Notes under the pieces: model-generated
Databases searched by the model: none
Seen by the model: the letters and a program-made list of their open reading frames with translations, nothing else
Told to the model about the DNA's origin: nothing
NCBI GenBank assembly: GCA_964504195.1
Contig: CAZDDI010000077.1
Span: forward strand, 1-17,303
Direction: 5' to 3'
DNA length: 17,303 nucleotides
Source: CAZDDI01 sp964504195
GTDB lineage: Bacteria > Chloroflexota > Anaerolineae > B4-G1 > SLSP01
Shown: piece by piece, positions 14,092-17,303 of the stretch
Position numbering within the stretch: position 1 is the stretch's first letter
Layout of the letters: each line of letters opens with the position of its first letter
Made by a program: the position numbers and the translations under genes

Positions 14092-17000
14092 TCAGAAGTA
14101 GACATTTATCATAGCTACCTTACCCGCCCGCACTTGCTCCGCGTAGGGCGCGGGGATGATGGGGCCTTCGATGATCACGTCCCCATCGTCCAGATGCAAC
14201 ACACTTTGGCGGATGTCCATACCCTCGGCGAAGGTGTCGCGGCGCTCCGGGTTGTGATAGGTGACGGCGCAGTGGCCGAGGAATTTGAACGTAAGCGTGC
14301 CATCCTCGCGGAAGAGCCAGCCGGGCAGCGCGGGTTTGAGCGCCAGGTGGAGCTGTCCATCCTGCATAAAGAAGGGCTGCCGCCCGGCCATCATCAGTGT
14401 CCATATACTGAGGAACTCCGCCGTGGCCCCGCTGAGGCGCGCGACGAAGCCGCCGCCGTGCAGGCTCTCATCGGGGTGCGCGCTGCTCACGATGAACGAG
14501 GAGTTTTCCAGCGGGCTGCGTCCGTAGACCGCCGGGTCGAAGAAAGGCACGAGCGCGCTTCGGGCGTCGGCGAAGAAGGCATCGTACAGCCCGGCGCGGA
14601 GCAGTTCCAGCAGGTACTTGTATTCCATGTGCAACCATACGGATTCGTTCTCCAGCCAGCCGGGGGTGAAGGCGCGGCAACGGCCCAGCTCGTGGGATTC
14701 GCCCGCCAGCGGCGCGTTGACCTTGTACATGCCCAGCTTGCGGTCGTAGAGATCGCTTGCGCGCACGCGCTCATGGATAGCGCTGGCTTGTGCTGCATCC
14801 GCCACCTTGAGCGCGTGAACCGGCCCTTCGAGGAAGAGCGGCAGCACGCGCGGCGCGAAGGCCAACGGGCGGACGTAGAGCCGCCCCTGCGCGTCGGTCG
14901 CGTCAAGGGTGGCGTAATCCGTTACAGTGTAGGCGAGGTAGGTGGGCGGCGTGCCGTCGTTGAGCGCGACGGCGCGCTCCAGCCCGGCCTGGACTTTGGC
15001 GCGGAACGCCTCCAGGATGGGGCGCAAGTCAGTGGCCTGGAGCGTGGTCAGCTCACCCGCAAAACCGTGCTGGGTTTGGGCACGGTAAGCTTCCCGCGCC
15101 GTCGCTACGGCGTCCCAAGTGGCGAAATCGTCGCCGGCAAGCGGGCCGCTCAGAGAGAGCGGGCCGTTGTGGATGGCGTACACTTCCCCCAACAGCGCGG
15201 CGAGCTCCGCCGGGAGCGCGACTGCGGCGGGCGGGTCGGCGAGCGCGGCGAGGAGCATATCCAGCAGCCGTGCCAGCTCGTAGCTCTCGCAGAGCGAAGA
15301 GCCAATCAGCCCTGGCAGACCGTTAAGCGCGTCGTACCAGCCGGGGCGGCCCGCTTCCATCTCGATGCCCATCCCACACGGGTCGAGCGTGGCGAATTTG
15401 AGCAGCGCCAGTCCCAGCAGTTTGACGAACACGGTCACGGTCAAGTCCACACCGGGGAGCGAGGGGGCGATTTCTTTTTTCACCAGCGCGTAATAGCGGC
15501 GCACGCCATTGGCGGCGAGTACATACTGGCGGTCGCGCGGCAACACGGCCTCCGAGCTATAGAAATACGGCACATGCTTCTCGAAGAACAGCGCGCCCTC
15601 GCGGTCTGGATAAAGCGCCAGGTAGATTTCGATAAGATCGAGGTTATAGAACCAGTGATCCACCCAGTAGCCCTCGCCGAAGGCCGCCGCAAAGCGCGCC
15701 TCAGCATGGGCCAGCGCCGCCGCGACGAACTCCGCGGGCGCGACGCGCAAGCCCAGCTCGCGGTCGGCAATCAGCCGCAACAAGCCGCCGGGCGTGAACG
15801 GTTGCGCGAGCGCGGCGGCGAGCGCGGCCGGCTGCTCCACCAGCGCCAGCACGTCTGCATGATGCTCCGGGGCCAGCGTGAAGCGCTGCCCCTGAATCAC
15901 CAGCGGGTTGTAGCCGTCGGTCTGGATAAGGCTGAGGAAGCTCAGCACGTTGAAATCATCCACGCGCGGCGCGAAGAACACGTCCGAGCGGCGATTCTGG
16001 GCCACGTCGCGGTAGTTGCCGTTGCCCTGCGAGAACATCTCCGCCGCCAGGTAGAAGGCGTTGTAGTCGCGCTCCATGTCGCCGTGCTTGCGGGAGTAGA
16101 TGTGGTACACGATGGGGTTATCCGCTGGCCCCAACAGCAGGGGCCAGCCGCCGCGCAAGACGTTATCGAGGAAATTATAGCGGCAGTAGGCATCAAAGCG
16201 CGGCTCGGCGGTGGCCGTCTCGGTGACATCCGTGAGCTCCTGCGCCAGCGCAGTCGCGCGCGCTCGCTGCTCTTGTAGATAAGCGGGGCTGGCGATCCGC
16301 GCCTGGTGCTGCTGCAAATGCGCGACGTTGCCGATGTGCCCGATGATGGCGTGCAGCGTGAGGCTCGCGCCGGGCGCGAGCGTGACCGCCTTGCCGAAGA
16401 AGCCGCACGGGGTCTTGCCCACCGTGATCTGGCGGCGGGCTTGCAACGCGGCGAGCGGCTGCGCGGCGAAGCCCTGCGGTGTGTGCAGCGAGGTGTCCGC
16501 GCCAAAGACGACGTCGGGATCCACCAGCGGCGGGAGCAAGGAAATAGTCCCCTCCTCCTCGCAGAAGGCGAGGTAGAAATGCCCGGCGCGGATCGCGGCG
16601 ACCTCGGCGGTATCGCCAGCGCTGGCCTGGAAGCGGTAGAACGGCACACCCGTGAGGCCCTGCGCGGTGGGGGTGAGGTTGTGAACGCCCTTCCAGGCTT
16701 CCAGCGTGCGCCCCATCATCTTGAGGCCGCCCTCGTCCACGCCGTAGGGCTGCACCCAGGGTAAACCATCGAGAATTTCGAGCGCGAGTGGCACGTCGCC
16801 CACGTTCGTCACCGTCACCTGGCGCACGAGGCCCGCGAACGGCTCATCGCTCAGGGTGAAATAGACGACCGTGGTTTGCAGGCCGCGCGCGGCGTCGGTC
16901 GTCTGCAATTCCAGCTCATTCATGCCGATAGCCATCCGCACGGAGGCGGATTCCCAGGGCGCGAACGGTTCGTACAGAGCCGCATTGCCCGCCAGTTTGA

Positions 17001-17247
17001 TGAACGTGCGGAAGCCGGTCAGCGGGGTGGTCTGGTACGCCTTGTTGGCAGGCTGGAACTCCATGATGGGATTATCGCGGTTCTCAATGCCGAATCCGGC
17101 GATGGCCTGCCCGCGATTGGTGTAGAAGACCCACAACGGAATCCCCAGCGGCCCGGCAATGCCGGGGAAGAAGCTAGAGAAGGGCCGCCGGGCGGCAGAA
17201 TCTTCAATGACAAAGCAGTGTTGAGCGTCGAAGGTGAATGATTCCAT
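14092..17247 (-). CDS. SOGP-like GH94 phosphorylase (probable 1,2-beta-oligoglucan phosphorylase)
   Basis: 1051 residues, close to the roughly 1080-aa size of 1,2-beta-oligoglucan phosphorylases (SOGP), which phosphorolyse sophoro-oligosaccharides to glucose 1-phosphate in the cytoplasm. The N-terminus has the SOGP-type string PFSSFFPGIAGPLGIPLW (22-39), then FYTNRGQAIAGFG (41-53) and FQPANKAYQ (64-72). The barrel carries YSRKHGDMERDYN (384-396), SQGNGNYRDVAQNRRSD (406-422), RPGWYDALNGLPGL (634-647), whose D639 is the likely catalytic acid, and LENESVWLHMEYKYL (865-879). No signal peptide is seen. I chose ATG 17245-17247, with AGGAGA 9 nt upstream, over an upstream ATG at 17286 that has no ribosome site. 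The linkage preference is inferred from overall resemblance recalled from memory; another beta-glucan is possible. It is likely first in a cluster with the 905-aa protein and the cupin. Confidence 0.8.
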   Translation of the reverse strand: MESFTFDAQHCFVIEDSAARRPFSSFFPGIAGPLGIPLWVFYTNRGQAIAGFGIENRDNPIMEFQPANKAYQTTPLTGFRTFIKLAGNAALYEPFAPWESASVRMAIGMNELELQTTDAARGLQTTVVYFTLSDEPFAGLVRQVTVTNVGDVPLALEILDGLPWVQPYGVDEGGLKMMGRTLEAWKGVHNLTPTAQGLTGVPFYRFQASAGDTAEVAAIRAGHFYLAFCEEEGTISLLPPLVDPDVVFGADTSLHTPQGFAAQPLAALQARRQITVGKTPCGFFGKAVTLAPGASLTLHAIIGHIGNVAHLQQHQARIASPAYLQEQRARATALAQELTDVTETATAEPRFDAYCRYNFLDNVLRGGWPLLLGPADNPIVYHIYSRKHGDMERDYNAFYLAAEMFSQGNGNYRDVAQNRRSDVFFAPRVDDFNVLSFLSLIQTDGYNPLVIQGQRFTLAPEHHADVLALVEQPAALAAALAQPFTPGGLLRLIADRELGLRVAPAEFVAAALAHAEARFAAAFGEGYWVDHWFYNLDLIEIYLALYPDREGALFFEKHVPYFYSSEAVLPRDRQYVLAANGVRRYYALVKKEIAPSLPGVDLTVTVFVKLLGLALLKFATLDPCGMGIEMEAGRPGWYDALNGLPGLIGSSLCESYELARLLDMLLAALADPPAAVALPAELAALLGEVYAIHNGPLSLSGPLAGDDFATWDAVATAREAYRAQTQHGFAGELTTLQATDLRPILEAFRAKVQAGLERAVALNDGTPPTYLAYTVTDYATLDATDAQGRLYVRPLAFAPRVLPLFLEGPVHALKVADAAQASAIHERVRASDLYDRKLGMYKVNAPLAGESHELGRCRAFTPGWLENESVWLHMEYKYLLELLRAGLYDAFFADARSALVPFFDPAVYGRSPLENSSFIVSSAHPDESLHGGGFVARLSGATAEFLSIWTLMMAGRQPFFMQDGQLHLALKPALPGWLFREDGTLTFKFLGHCAVTYHNPERRDTFAEGMDIRQSVLHLDDGDVIIEGPIIPAPYAEQVRAGKVAMINVYF

Positions 17248-17303
17248 CGTATGACTCTCCTGAAAGAAGTCGCACTTTAACACCACCCCATAGCCCGGCG
17301 GCG

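Noticed and set aside
14062..16278. 738-codon and other long plus-strand frames opposite the GH94-type genes
   Set aside because: Antisense to recognisable phosphorylase motifs, with low-complexity R/E/H/V composition; no ribosome site or family match.
17248..17303. Promoter for the SOGP-like gene in the last 56 bases
   Set aside because: Only the ribosome site is clear; no -10/-35 pair could be found, so the promoter is probably outside the window.

Overview
The window reads as chromosomal DNA from a GC-rich bacterium (about 60-65% GC in the larger genes, judged by eye). An Anaerolineae-like Chloroflexota, probably environmental or metagenomic, is my best guess. The grounds are a YoaR-type plus beta-lactamase-like exported protein, two very large GH94-type proteins, a secreted IPT/TIG-repeat protein, and short tandem repeats in the spacers. 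This taxonomic call is inference only.

Left part (1-about 7.3 kb), all on the minus strand: a candidate genomic island at a tRNA gene. Reading leftwards from tRNA-Pro(CGG) at 7299-7372 there is a complete tyrosine recombinase (6132-7127), a strong intrinsic terminator (6080-6113), a near-consensus promoter (6028-6056), and then the BREX phage-defence genes brxA (DUF1819), brxB (DUF1788) and brxC (giant P-loop ATPase). brxA and brxB overlap; brxB and brxC are separated by 77 nt holding a 7-nt tandem repeat. Canonical BREX continues with pglX and pglZ, but here brxC is followed after 40 nt by an AT-rich gene for a secreted IPT/TIG-repeat protein that runs off the left edge. The effector half of BREX is therefore missing from the window: it is displaced, lost or replaced.

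Middle (7.4-9.2 kb), plus strand: a likely core-genome pair transcribed away from the tRNA. uppP (undecaprenyl-diphosphatase) and a PstS-like substrate-binding lipoprotein overlap by ATGA and are followed by a hairpin.

Right part (9.2-17.25 kb), minus strand: read in the direction of transcription, a SOGP-like GH94 phosphorylase (1051 aa), a second GH94-family protein (905 aa) and a small cupin form a likely carbohydrate-phosphorolysis cluster. Then, from its own promoter, comes a membrane-anchored YoaR-domain/class A beta-lactamase-fold protein in which all three catalytic motifs are degenerate. The two spacers around the 905-aa gene carry related 8-bp tandem repeats with consensus (A/G)CGCAAAG. 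No rRNA, CRISPR array or transposase was seen, and no gene-free stretch exceeds 300 bases.
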